Positions 7,107 to 14,919 of a stretch of DNA of 64,000 nucleotides are shown here, piece after piece. A model generated the notes under the pieces. The model saw only the letters and a program-made list of their open reading frames with translations. It had not been told where the DNA came from and made no database searches. The position numbers and the translations under genes are program-made. The DNA is taken from NCBI GenBank assembly GCA_934663595.1, contig CAKUKM010000003.1:62001-126000 (forward strand), read 5' to 3'. Every line of letters starts with the position of its first letter. Positions within the stretch are counted from its first letter, which is position 1. The stretch is from an uncultured Clostridia bacterium (lineage in GTDB: Bacteria; Bacillota; Clostridia; Christensenellales; Aristaeellaceae).

Positions 7107-9002
7107 ATGAAGAAATTGATCGTCGCCGAAAAGCCGTCCGTGGGGCGCGATATTGCGCGCGTGCTGGGCGTTTCGAAGCGCGGCGAGGGCTTTTTGTATG
7201 GCGACGATTACGTCGTGACCTGGGCGATCGGGCATCTCGTTTCGCTGTGCGAGCCGGGCGAGGTGAACCCGCAATACCAGAAATGGATGATGTCGACGCT
7301 GCCGATGCTGCCGGAGCGCATACCGCTCAAGGTGCTGCCCGCCACGGAGGATCAATTCAAAATCGTTAAAAAGCTGCTGAACAGCCCGAAGATCGATTCG
7401 ATCATCTGCGCGACGGACTCCGCGCGCGAGGGCGAGCTGATCTTTCGATACATTTACCAGATGGCAGGCTGCACGAAATCGGTGGAGCGGCTGTGGATTT
7501 CGTCGATGACCGACGCGGCGATTCAGCAGGGCTTTGCCAATCTCAAGCCCGCGAGCGCATACGACGCGCTTTACGCCTCCGCGCGCTGCCGCAGCGAGGC
7601 GGACTGGCTGGTGGGCATGAACGCCTCGCGCGCGTATTCGCTGAAATACAACGCGCATCTGTCGATCGGGCGCGTGCAAACGCCGACACTGAGCCTGATC
7701 GTGCGCCGCGACCGCGAGATCGAGGCGTTCGTTCCGGAGGATTATTGGGAGCTGCGCGCCGATTTCGGCGATTACAGTGGCCTGTGGATCAACCCGGAGG
7801 CCAAATCGGACGAAAACGCGCGCGCCAACGAGACGCGCATTTTCGATCGCGAAACCGCCGAGCGCGTCCGGAGTGAGGTGAAGGGAAAGCCCGCGCGCGT
7901 CCAGGAGGCGAGCAATGAGCGCAAGCGCTTTGCGCCGCCGCAGCTGTTTGATCTGACCAGTCTGCAGCGCGAGGCGAACCGCAAATTCGGCTATTCCGCC
8001 GATCGCACGCTGAAGCTCGCACAGGCGCTGTATGAGACGCACAAGCTGGTGACTTATCCGCGCACGGACAGCCGCTATTTGCCGGACGACATGCGCCCGA
8101 AGATCAAAAAGGTGCTTTCGATGCTGCCGGAGCCGTATGCGTCGTTCGTCGCGGCCGATTCGATGAATCTGAACATGCATTCCAAGCGCTATTACGACAA
8201 TGCGCGCATCAGCGATCACCATGCGATCGTGCCGACCGACCGCCGGCCGAATCTGTCCAGCCTGAATGCGGATGAGCGACAGCTCTACGATCTGATCGCG
8301 CGCCGCCTGATCGCCGCGCATTATCCCGATTACGAATGCGACAGCGCGCGCGTGATCACGGCGGTGGACGAGCACCGATTCAAATCCACCGGCTCTACGC
8401 CCGTGGTGCTGGGCTGGCACGCTGTTTACGCCGACGACAAGGCGCAGAAAAAGGAGGAACCGCCGATTCCGCCGCTCAAAGTCGGAGACGAGCGAAGGGT
8501 AGAGAAGACCACCGTCAAGCAAAGCAAGACCAAGCCGCCCGCGCAGCACACGGACGCGTCGATTTTGAACCTCATGGAGAACGCCGGGCAGGAAATCGAG
8601 GACGAGGCGCTGCGCGAAAAGATGAAATCGTCCGGCCTGGGCACGCCCGCGACGCGCGCGGCGATCATCGAGCGGCTGATTCAGGTCGGCTACGCCCGCC
8701 GCAGCGGCAAAAATATCGTGTCCACGCCGAAGGGACGGCAGCTGATCGACGTGGTGCCCGTGCAGATTTCCTCGGCGGTCACGACCGGCAAATGGGAAAA
8801 GGCGCTTTCGGAAATGGCGACCAATTCGGAATTGCCCGCGCGCACGGCGAAGGAGGAACGCTTCATGTCCGGCATTCGGAAGTTCGCGATCTTTCTGGTG
8901 GACGCGGCCAAACAGGCTTCGCCGTCGGTGCATTTTGAAAGCGAAGCGACCGCAAAGCCCGCGCGGGAGCGCGCGCCCCGGGCAAAGAAACAAAAATTTT
9001 GA
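7107..9002 (+). CDS. topB: DNA topoisomerase III (type IA)
   Basis: The 631-aa protein has the N-terminal Toprim domain (KKLIVAEKPSVGRDIARVLG; acidic CATDSAREGELI near residue 100) and the type IA core with catalytic tyrosine in KLVTYPRTDSRYLP (about residue 315). The later motifs SDHHAIVPT and GLGTPATRAAIIERL are also diagnostic. The C-terminus is short and lysine-rich, without the zinc fingers of TopA, consistent with TopB, which decatenates and resolves DNA intermediates. The start at 7107 (GGAG upstream) is preferred over the in-frame ATG at 7047, which lies inside the promoter. Confidence 0.95.
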   Translation: MKKLIVAEKPSVGRDIARVLGVSKRGEGFLYGDDYVVTWAIGHLVSLCEPGEVNPQYQKWMMSTLPMLPERIPLKVLPATEDQFKIVKKLLNSPKIDSIICATDSAREGELIFRYIYQMAGCTKSVERLWISSMTDAAIQQGFANLKPASAYDALYASARCRSEADWLVGMNASRAYSLKYNAHLSIGRVQTPTLSLIVRRDREIEAFVPEDYWELRADFGDYSGLWINPEAKSDENARANETRIFDRETAERVRSEVKGKPARVQEASNERKRFAPPQLFDLTSLQREANRKFGYSADRTLKLAQALYETHKLVTYPRTDSRYLPDDMRPKIKKVLSMLPEPYASFVAADSMNLNMHSKRYYDNARISDHHAIVPTDRRPNLSSLNADERQLYDLIARRLIAAHYPDYECDSARVITAVDEHRFKSTGSTPVVLGWHAVYADDKAQKKEEPPIPPLKVGDERRVEKTTVKQSKTKPPAQHTDASILNLMENAGQEIEDEALREKMKSSGLGTPATRAAIIERLIQVGYARRSGKNIVSTPKGRQLIDVVPVQISSAVTTGKWEKALSEMATNSELPARTAKEERFMSGIRKFAIFLVDAAKQASPSVHFESEATAKPARERAPRAKKQKF

Positions 9003-9018
9003 ACAATTCGTGAATTAA

Positions 9019-9048
9019 GCAGGAGAAAACAGGTTGATTGCCGAATAA
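9019..9048 (+). promoter_or_regulatory. Putative SigH-type promoter for hpf
   Basis: GCAGGAGAA (9019-9027), 12 nt, GCCGAATAA (9040-9048) fits the Bacillus SigH consensus RnAGGAwWW-N11-12-RnnGAATww with one mismatch. No convincing sigma-A pair was found in the 101-bp gap. B. subtilis hpf (yvyD) is known to be SigH/SigB dependent, which makes the match meaningful. Confidence 0.5.
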
Positions 9049-9103
9049 AGTTATTGCAACGTTAAAGACGTTGACTCCATTACAAGTGAAGGAGGACTCC
9101 CAA

Positions 9104-9631
9104 ATGAAGTATACGTACACCGGAAAGGGCATGGAGGTTTCCGAGTCGCTAAAGGCTCGCGTGGAAAAGAAGCTCGGCAAGCTGGATCGCTATTTCCCGG
9201 AGGAACCGGAAGTCAGCGTTCGCTTCAAGCAGCAGAAGGGCGCGCGGAATATCGTGGAAATTACGCTCGCCGTGAAGGATATGATCCTCCGCGCGGAGGA
9301 AAGCTCGAACGATATGTATCTTTCCATCGATCATGCGGTGGATAAGATCGAAAGCCAGCTGCGCCGCTATCGCACGAAGCTCGACAAGCGCATCCGCACA
9401 AACGAACTGGAGCCGGTCGCCGAGGCCGCGCCGGAATATGAAGAGGCGGTTTACGATGTCGTCCGCACGAAGAAATTCAGCGTAAAGCCGATGTCGGTCG
9501 AGGATGCGATCACACAGATGGAGCTGCTCGGCCACGATTTCTTCCTGTTCCTGAACGAGGACAGCGAAACGATGAACGTGCTCTATCGCCGTCACGACGG
9601 AAGCTACGGTCTCCTGCAGCCTGAAATGTAA
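9104..9631 (+). CDS. hpf: Long-form ribosome hibernation-promoting factor
   Basis: The 175-aa protein has an N-terminal RaiA/HPF domain (MKYTYTGKGMEVSESLKARVEKKLGKLDRYF; residues 1-100), a linker rich in Glu/Ala, and a C-terminal domain (VVRTKKFSVKPMSVEDAITQMELLGHDFFLFLNEDSETMNVLYRRHDGSYGLLQP) that dimerises to pair 70S ribosomes. This is the long HPF typical of Firmicutes. It binds idle ribosomes in stationary phase or stress. The ATG at 9104 follows AAGGAGG; an in-frame upstream start at 9038 would overlap the promoter and is rejected. It has its own promoter, 102 nt after topB. Confidence 0.95.
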   Translation: MKYTYTGKGMEVSESLKARVEKKLGKLDRYFPEEPEVSVRFKQQKGARNIVEITLAVKDMILRAEESSNDMYLSIDHAVDKIESQLRRYRTKLDKRIRTNELEPVAEAAPEYEEAVYDVVRTKKFSVKPMSVEDAITQMELLGHDFFLFLNEDSETMNVLYRRHDGSYGLLQPEM

Positions 9632-9640
9632 ATAAAATCG

Positions 9641-9670
9641 CCGCCCGGGGCATGTGCCTCGGGCGGTTTT
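9641..9670 (+). terminator. hpf terminator
   Basis: A stem of up to 12 bp (9641-9652 / 9655-9666, one G-U; the innermost pairs open to form the loop) is followed by TTTT. Confidence 0.85.
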
Positions 9671-9684
9671 GGCTTTGCGGGCGA

Positions 9685-10350
9685 TTATCGCAGCGCGCGC
9701 AGCGCTTCCTTGTGCTCCGGGGAAACGCGGAAGCTCTCCAGCGCCTTTTGAATGGCCTTTCGATGCGTCCAGGGGTCGAGGCGGCGCTGCTGAATCCATG
9801 GAAGCGTCGCGTCGTATTGAAAGGCCAGCGCGGTGGCGAAATACCAGGCGACCATCATCTTTACGTAATAATGCTCGCGGTTCGCATTCGCCACCCATTC
9901 GAGATATTCGCCCTGGAAGCGCTCCTTCAGGAAATGGCTCATCAGCATGCGCATTGCGAAACGCGCGGTATATGGATGCGGATCGGCAAGCCAGGTTGGA
10001 AGAATCTCGAGCAGCCGCTCCGGCGCGCGCGCAAATGCCCGGGGCGAAAACTGATCGCAGGTCGCCCAATTGTCCACGTGCGGAAGAAACGCCTGAACAT
10101 GCTTCAGACACGAATCAAAATCGCGAATGCGCTCGAGTGCGAAGCCGTGCAGCTGGTTTTCCTCGAAATAATAGTGGGGGAGCGAGGACAGAAAATCCTC
10201 GTTCAGCTCCTTCGCCATGGCGCGCAGCACCGGCGTGCGCACGCCGATTATCCGCTCGGGCGCGACGTCCGGCATCAGCCGAAGCTGCAGCGCGCGATAC
10301 TTTTGGTCCTGATTCGCCAGAAGAGACGCCTGAATTGCCGATTGCTCCAT
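9685..10350 (-). CDS. DNA alkylation repair (AlkD/HEAT-like) protein
   Basis: The 221-aa alpha-helical protein matches the AlkD-like family: MPDVAPERIIGVRTPVLRAMAKEL, then repeated helical pairs (VDNWATCDQFSPRAF, PYTARFAMRMLMSHFL, YYVKMMVAWYFATALAFQ). These proteins are built of HEAT-like repeats and include the 3-methyladenine/7-methylguanine glycosylase AlkD. The conserved DNWATCD and MMVAWYFA segments are typical. Whether this member is catalytic is not shown. The gene lies just downstream of the leuS terminator, with GGGAGG 5 nt before its ATG right after the terminator T-run, so it may be expressed partly by read-through. Confidence 0.88.
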   Translation of the reverse strand: MEQSAIQASLLANQDQKYRALQLRLMPDVAPERIIGVRTPVLRAMAKELNEDFLSSLPHYYFEENQLHGFALERIRDFDSCLKHVQAFLPHVDNWATCDQFSPRAFARAPERLLEILPTWLADPHPYTARFAMRMLMSHFLKERFQGEYLEWVANANREHYYVKMMVAWYFATALAFQYDATLPWIQQRRLDPWTHRKAIQKALESFRVSPEHKEALRALR

Positions 10351-10361
10351 TTTAACCTCCC

Positions 10362-10393
10362 AACAAAAACCGGACTGTTTGCACAGCCCGGTT
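10362..10393 (-). terminator. leuS terminator
   Basis: Minus strand: stem AACCGG..CTGT/ACAG..CCGGTT (10368-10378 / 10383-10393, one mismatch) followed by TTTTTGTT. It begins 8 bp past the leuS stop. Confidence 0.75.
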
Positions 10394-10401
10394 CGCTTTT
10401 T

Positions 10402-12822
10402 TTAACCAACCACGAGATTGACCAGTCTGCCCGGAACATACACGAGCTTGCGCACGGTTTTTCCGTCGATCAGCGCCTGAATCTCCGGCAGGGCCTTCAG
10501 ATACGCCTCGGCGTTCTCGCGCGTGAGATCGGCGGGCACGCTGATCTTGCCGCGGATCTTGCCGTTGACCTGCATCGCGATCTCCACCGTGGACTTGACC
10601 AGCTTGCTCTCATCGCACTTCGGCCATTCCGCGTGCAGCAGTTCTCCGGAAACGCAGCCGGACAGCGCGTTGATTTCCTCGGTAATGTGCGGCGCGACCG
10701 GATTGAGCAAACGAATCAGCACGCTCATTTCGCCCTTCGTGATGCTGCCCTTGGAATAGAACTGATTCACCAGCGACATCATCGCCGCGATCGCGGTGTT
10801 GTACTTCATGCGCTCGAAGTCCTCGGAGACCTTCTTGATCGTCGAATGCACGTCGAACGCCATGTCGTCCGAGATCGCGGGATCGTCCGTCATCATCTCC
10901 TGCATGCGCCATACGCGGTCGAGGAAGCGGCGGCAGCCGCGCGCGCCTTCGGTCGACCACGGAATCGCCTGATCGAACGCGCCCATGAACATTTCGTACA
11001 TGCGGAATGCGTCCGCGCCGATTTCGTCCACGATGTCGTCCGGATTGATGACGTTGCCGCGGGATTTGGACATCTTTTCGCCGTCGGTGCCGAGAATCAT
11101 GCCGTGCGACGTGCGCTTCATGTACGGCTCCTTCGTCGGAACCACGCCGATATCATACAGGAAGCGATGCCAGAAACGGCTGTAGAGCAGATGCAGCGTC
11201 GTGTGCTCCATGCCGCCGTTGTACCAGTCGACCGGCAGCCAGTATTTCAGCTCCTCCGGATCGGCGAGGCACTTGTCGTTCCACGGATCGATATATCTCA
11301 GGAAATACCACGAAGAGCCAGCCCACTGCGGCATCGTGTCGGTTTCGCGCTTCGCGGGACGGCCGCACTTCGGGCAGGTGGTGTTGACCCAATCGGTCAT
11401 GTGTGCGAGCGGAGATTCGCCGTTGTCGGTCGGCTCATAGCTCTTTACGTCCGGCAGCGTCAGCGGCAGCTGATCTTCCGGAATCGGCACCCAGCCGCAG
11501 CATTCGCATTTCACCAGCGGGATCGGCTCGCCCCAATAGCGCTGGCGCGAGAACACCCAGTCGCGGAGCTTGAAGTTGACCTTGCGCTCGCCGACGCCCT
11601 GCTCGACCAGCCATTCGATGATCGCCTTTTTCGCCTCGGCGACCTTCATGCCGTTCAGGAAGCCGGAATTGACCATTACGCCGTCGACGATGTCCGTGTA
11701 GGCCGCTTCCTGCACGTCGCCGCCCGCAACGACCTCGACGATCGGGAGGCCGAACTTCTTCGCAAACGCCCAGTCGCGCTCGTCGTGCGCCGGAACGGCC
11801 ATGATCGCGCCGGTGCCGTAGCTCATCAGCACATAGTCGGACACCCAGATCGGAATCTGCTTGCCGGTAACGGGGTTCGTGGCCGTAATGCCCTCGAGCA
11901 CAACGCCGGTCTTGTCCTTGTTCATCTCGGTGCGCTCGAAATCGGATTTGCGCGCCGCGGCCTCGCGATAGGCGACTACGGCATCGTAATTCGAAATCTG
12001 CTCCCTGCGGCTTTCGATGATCGGGTGCTCCGGCGAAATGACCATATACGTCGCGCCGAACAGCGTGTCCGGACGCGTGGTGTAAATGCGGAGCTTATCG
12101 CCGGTCGACAGCGTGAAATCGACCTCCGCGCCCTCGCTGCGGCCGATCCAGTTGCGCTGCTGCACCTTGACGCGATCGATGAAATCCACCTCGTCCAGTC
12201 CGTCGAGCAGCTTCTGCGCATACGCGGTGATCTCCAGCATCCACTGGGACTTGACCTTGCGAATGACCTCGCCGCCGCACTTTTCGCACTTGCCGCCGAC
12301 GACCTCTTCATTGGCCAGGCCGATTTTGCAGGTCGGGCACCAGTTGATCGGCATTTCCTGCTTGTAGGCCAGGCCCTTTTCAAACAGCTTCAGGAAGATC
12401 CACTGCGTCCATTTGTAGTATTTCGGGTCGGTCGTGGCGATCTCGCGATCGTAATCAAACGAGAAGCCGAGGCGCTGCAGCTGATTGTGGAAGTGCTCGA
12501 TATTCTGCTTCGTGACGATCGCCGGATGCACGTGGTTCTTGATCGCGTATCGCTCCGCCGGCAGGCCGAACGAATCGTAGCCGATCGGGAACAGCACGTT
12601 GTAGCCCTCCATGCGGCGCTTGCGGGCGATGATGTCCATCGCGGTGTTCGAGCGCGGATGGCCGACGTGCAGGCCGGCGCCGGAGGGGTAGGGGAACTCG
12701 ATCAGGCCGTAAAACTTCGGCTTGTCATGCGATTTTTCGGCGGCAAACGCGTGGCCCTCGTACCAGTGCTTTTGCCATTTGGCCTCGATTTCGGCCGGAT
12801 TATAGCTGGGAATGTCTCTCAT
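10402..12822 (-). CDS. leuS: Leucyl-tRNA synthetase
   Basis: The 806-aa class I synthetase has the HIGH-type signature YPSGAGLHVGHPRS near residue 45, the editing (CP1) domain with TTRPDTLFGATYMVISPEHP, the zinc-ribbon segment CECCGW..CPKCGRP, and KMSKS in GEKMSKSRGNV. The C-terminus ends with the anticodon-binding helices and a final Leu-specific domain (AMQVNGKIRGKI). Length and order are typical of bacterial LeuRS. The start at 12822 has GGAGG 10 nt upstream. The open frame continues upstream, but that part is the T-box leader. Expression should respond to uncharged tRNA-Leu. Confidence 0.97.
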   Translation of the reverse strand: MRDIPSYNPAEIEAKWQKHWYEGHAFAAEKSHDKPKFYGLIEFPYPSGAGLHVGHPRSNTAMDIIARKRRMEGYNVLFPIGYDSFGLPAERYAIKNHVHPAIVTKQNIEHFHNQLQRLGFSFDYDREIATTDPKYYKWTQWIFLKLFEKGLAYKQEMPINWCPTCKIGLANEEVVGGKCEKCGGEVIRKVKSQWMLEITAYAQKLLDGLDEVDFIDRVKVQQRNWIGRSEGAEVDFTLSTGDKLRIYTTRPDTLFGATYMVISPEHPIIESRREQISNYDAVVAYREAAARKSDFERTEMNKDKTGVVLEGITATNPVTGKQIPIWVSDYVLMSYGTGAIMAVPAHDERDWAFAKKFGLPIVEVVAGGDVQEAAYTDIVDGVMVNSGFLNGMKVAEAKKAIIEWLVEQGVGERKVNFKLRDWVFSRQRYWGEPIPLVKCECCGWVPIPEDQLPLTLPDVKSYEPTDNGESPLAHMTDWVNTTCPKCGRPAKRETDTMPQWAGSSWYFLRYIDPWNDKCLADPEELKYWLPVDWYNGGMEHTTLHLLYSRFWHRFLYDIGVVPTKEPYMKRTSHGMILGTDGEKMSKSRGNVINPDDIVDEIGADAFRMYEMFMGAFDQAIPWSTEGARGCRRFLDRVWRMQEMMTDDPAISDDMAFDVHSTIKKVSEDFERMKYNTAIAAMMSLVNQFYSKGSITKGEMSVLIRLLNPVAPHITEEINALSGCVSGELLHAEWPKCDESKLVKSTVEIAMQVNGKIRGKISVPADLTRENAEAYLKALPEIQALIDGKTVRKLVYVPGRLVNLVVG

Positions 12823-12846
12823 GATTGAAACTCCTCCATTCAAGAA

Positions 12847-13080
12847 TAAAAAAAGAACCCTCGCGTCTGCCAAAGAGACGGAAGGATCATGCCTTTCGCG
12901 GTACCACTCTTGTTGGTTCCAAAGGAACCCGCTCGCGTCGCCTGTAACGGGACGGCCCGCTCGACTCTCGCCGAGATGCTCCGGAACGAGTTCGGCATGC
13001 TGCGACGCTGCCTTGCACCAAACGGCAGCTCTCTGTAGACGCGCGATATGCCTACTGCTTTCCATCAAAGCATGAATATG
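12847..13080 (-). promoter_or_regulatory. T-box leader of leuS (Leu specifier CTC)
   Basis: On the minus strand the leader shows an AGAGAGC..GGTG stem I signature, then CCGAA-CTC-GTTCCGGAGC. The CTC at 12988-12990 is in the specifier position and codes for Leu. It is followed by the T-box core AAGAGTGGTACCGCG (core CGCGGTACCA on plus at 12897-12906) and a terminator stem ending in T7 (12848-12854). The tRNA-acceptor pairing UGGU fits discriminator A73 of tRNA-Leu. The 5' boundary is approximate. I found no convincing promoter upstream. Confidence 0.9.
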
Positions 13081-13124
13081 AATGCGATACGATCTCTCAT
13101 GGTGTGTTCTTTAAATTCAATGGC

Positions 13125-13159
13125 GCGAATCGCGGAAGAGAGAATCCGCCGCGATTCGC
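13125..13159 (-). terminator. secG terminator-like hairpin
   Basis: An 11-bp perfect stem (13125-13135 / 13149-13159) lies just past the secG stop on the minus strand. The following minus-strand bases are A/T-rich but lack a long T-run. It separates secG from the leuS leader. Confidence 0.6.
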
Positions 13160-13173
13160 TTCAAACGCATTCC

Positions 13174-13626
13174 TTACGGATTGGCAGCCGCCGGAGCATC
13201 GGTCTCAGCGGGAGCTTCGGTCTCGGCCGGAGCGTCGGTGACCTCGGGCGCATCCGTGACCTCAGGCGCGTCGGTGGCTTCCGCAGTCTCCGTCGCTTCC
13301 GCGGTTGCAGCGGGCTCTTCAGACGCGTCGGGCGCTACCGTTTCGGTCGCATCAGCGGGCGTATCGGTCGCCGGAGTGGCGTTCATGCGGGTGGTAAAGA
13401 TCGTTGCAACGATCGCCAGCACGACGAACACAACGACGAGAATCTTGGTCAGCTTCTTGAGCTTGCCCTCAGCGGAATTGGATGCGTTCTTGCCGAAGAA
13501 GGTTTCCGCACCGCCCGCAATGGCGCCGAGTCCCTCGCGCTGGCCCTGCTGCATCAGAACGACGAGAATCAGGCCGAGGGAGATCAGGATCAAGACAACG
13601 TCAATGATAATGGACAAAGTATTCAT
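13174..13626 (-). CDS. secG: Preprotein translocase subunit SecG with long acidic C-terminal tail
   Basis: The first 80 residues are a normal SecG: helix SIIIDVVLILISLGLILVVLMQQ, the conserved QQGQREGLGAIAGGAETFFGKN loop, and second helix ILVVVFVVLAIVATIF. It assists SecYE in protein export. After the second helix comes an unusual tail of about 70 residues rich in Ala, Glu, Thr, Asp and Pro, with tandem EVTDAP and AETEAP-type units. SecG is normally only about 75-85 aa, so the tail nearly doubles it; by topology it should face outside. GGAGG precedes the ATG at 13626, with a consensus promoter upstream. Confidence 0.93.
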   Translation of the reverse strand: MNTLSIIIDVVLILISLGLILVVLMQQGQREGLGAIAGGAETFFGKNASNSAEGKLKKLTKILVVVFVVLAIVATIFTTRMNATPATDTPADATETVAPDASEEPAATAEATETAEATDAPEVTDAPEVTDAPAETEAPAETDAPAAANP

Positions 13627-13668
13627 GGACCATCCTCCTCAAGTATCAAACACACCATATGCTAAAGT

Positions 13669-13697
13669 ATTATAGCACGCCTTCTGGAAAAAGGCAA
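13669..13697 (-). promoter_or_regulatory. secG promoter
   Basis: Minus strand TTGCCT (13692-13697), 17 bp, TATAAT (13669-13674). Confidence 0.75.
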
Positions 13698-13789
13698 CCG
13701 CTAATTTCCGGTTTTTGAAAACAAATTTCGCGATTTTTTCCCGGAAAAGCACAAATTAGGTTAAATCCGACGGCACGCGAAGCAGCGAC

Positions 13790-13818
13790 TTGATTTTGCG
13801 GCGCGGAAATGGTATACT
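13790..13818 (+). promoter_or_regulatory. fba promoter
   Basis: TTGATT (13790-13795), 17 bp, TATACT (13813-13818) with an extended TGG. Divergent from the secG promoter. Confidence 0.75.
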
Positions 13819-13852
13819 GAAACCAAACCATAGATAAAGGAGTGTTGGGTTT

Positions 13853-14836
13853 ATGGCTCTCGTAACCTCTACCGAGATGTTTAAGAAGGCCTACAATGGC
13901 GGCTACGCCATCGGCGCTTTCAACGTAAACAATATGGAGATCATCCAGGGCATCACCGAAGCCGCGATCGAAAAGCGCGCTCCGCTGATCCTGCAGGTTT
14001 CCAAGGGCGCGCGCGCGTATGCGAAGCACGTCTATCTGATGAAGCTGATCGAAGCGGCGATTGAAGACGCGGAACAGACCGCGGGCTTCGACCTCCCGAT
14101 CTGCGTGCACCTCGACCACGGCGATACGTTCGAACTGTGCAAGAGCTGCATCGACGGCGGCTTCACCTCCGTTATGATCGACGGTTCCTCCAAGTCCTTC
14201 AAGGACAACATCGCGCTGACCAAGCAGGTCGTCGAGTACGCGCACGATCACGGCGTTGTGGTCGAAGGCGAGCTGGGCACCCTGGCCGGCGTTGAGGACG
14301 AAGTGAAGGTTTCCCACGAGGATTCCTCCTACACCCGTCCCGAAGAGGTCGAGGAGTTCGTCTCCAAGACCGGCGTTGACTCCCTCGCGATTGCGATCGG
14401 CACCTCCCACGGCGCTTACAAGTTCAAGGCCGAGCAGTGCACCCGCAATGAAAAGGGTATCCTCGTTCCGCCGCCGCTGCGCTTCGACATTCTGGACGAA
14501 GTCGCCAAGCGTCTGCCGGGCTTCCCGATCGTTCTGCACGGCTCTTCCTCCGTTCCGCAGGAATTCGTGAAGATCATCAACGAAAACGGCGGCAAGATGC
14601 CCGACGCGGTCGGCATCCCTGAGGAGCAGCTTCGCCAGGCGGCGAAGGGCGCGGTCTGCAAGATCAACATCGACTCCGACCTGCGTCTTGCGATGACGGC
14701 CTGCATCCGCCAGTACTTCAACGAGCATCCGGATCATTTCGATCCCCGTCAGTACCTCAAGCCCGCGCGCATCGCGATCAAGAACATGGTCGAGCACAAG
14801 CTGGTCGACGTTCTGGGCTGCGACGGCAAGGCATAA
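13853..14836 (+). CDS. fba: Class II fructose-1,6-bisphosphate aldolase
   Basis: The 327-aa protein is a zinc-dependent aldolase of glycolysis and gluconeogenesis. It shows GAFNVNNMEIIQGI near the N-terminus, the zinc-binding CVHLDHGDTFE, GFTSVMIDGSS, VVEGELGTLAGVEDEV, GTSHGAYKF and the phosphate-binding VLHGSSSVPQEF with KINIDSDLRLA. Length and motif order fit the class IIB FBA family. Codon choice is noticeably more biased toward C- and T-ending codons than in its neighbours, as expected for a highly expressed gene. It is monocistronic, with its own promoter (13790-13818) and terminator. AAGGAGTG lies before the ATG. Confidence 0.96.
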   Translation: MALVTSTEMFKKAYNGGYAIGAFNVNNMEIIQGITEAAIEKRAPLILQVSKGARAYAKHVYLMKLIEAAIEDAEQTAGFDLPICVHLDHGDTFELCKSCIDGGFTSVMIDGSSKSFKDNIALTKQVVEYAHDHGVVVEGELGTLAGVEDEVKVSHEDSSYTRPEEVEEFVSKTGVDSLAIAIGTSHGAYKFKAEQCTRNEKGILVPPPLRFDILDEVAKRLPGFPIVLHGSSSVPQEFVKIINENGGKMPDAVGIPEEQLRQAAKGAVCKINIDSDLRLAMTACIRQYFNEHPDHFDPRQYLKPARIAIKNMVEHKLVDVLGCDGKA

Positions 14837-14865
14837 TCGCTTCCATATAATAAGGAGTGAATCAA

Positions 14866-14897
14866 GCGGCTTCGTCCGATGGGCGAAGCCGCCTTTT
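14866..14897 (+). terminator. fba terminator
   Basis: A 9-bp perfect stem GCGGCTTCG / CGAAGCCGC (14866-14874 / 14884-14892) followed by CTTTTA. Confidence 0.75.
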
Positions 14898-14919
14898 AAA
14901 CAAAAGGGAGGGCGCGGCC

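Noticed and set aside
9652..12828. A 1058-codon open frame on the plus strand opposite leuS
   Set aside because: It is antisense to a complete LeuRS. The His/Arg/Ala-rich translation is typical of the opposite strand of GC-rich genes, and it has no ribosome site.
13190..13320. Tandem repeats in the secG tail as a separate repeat locus
   Set aside because: They are short in-frame units encoding the acidic tail and are described with the gene.
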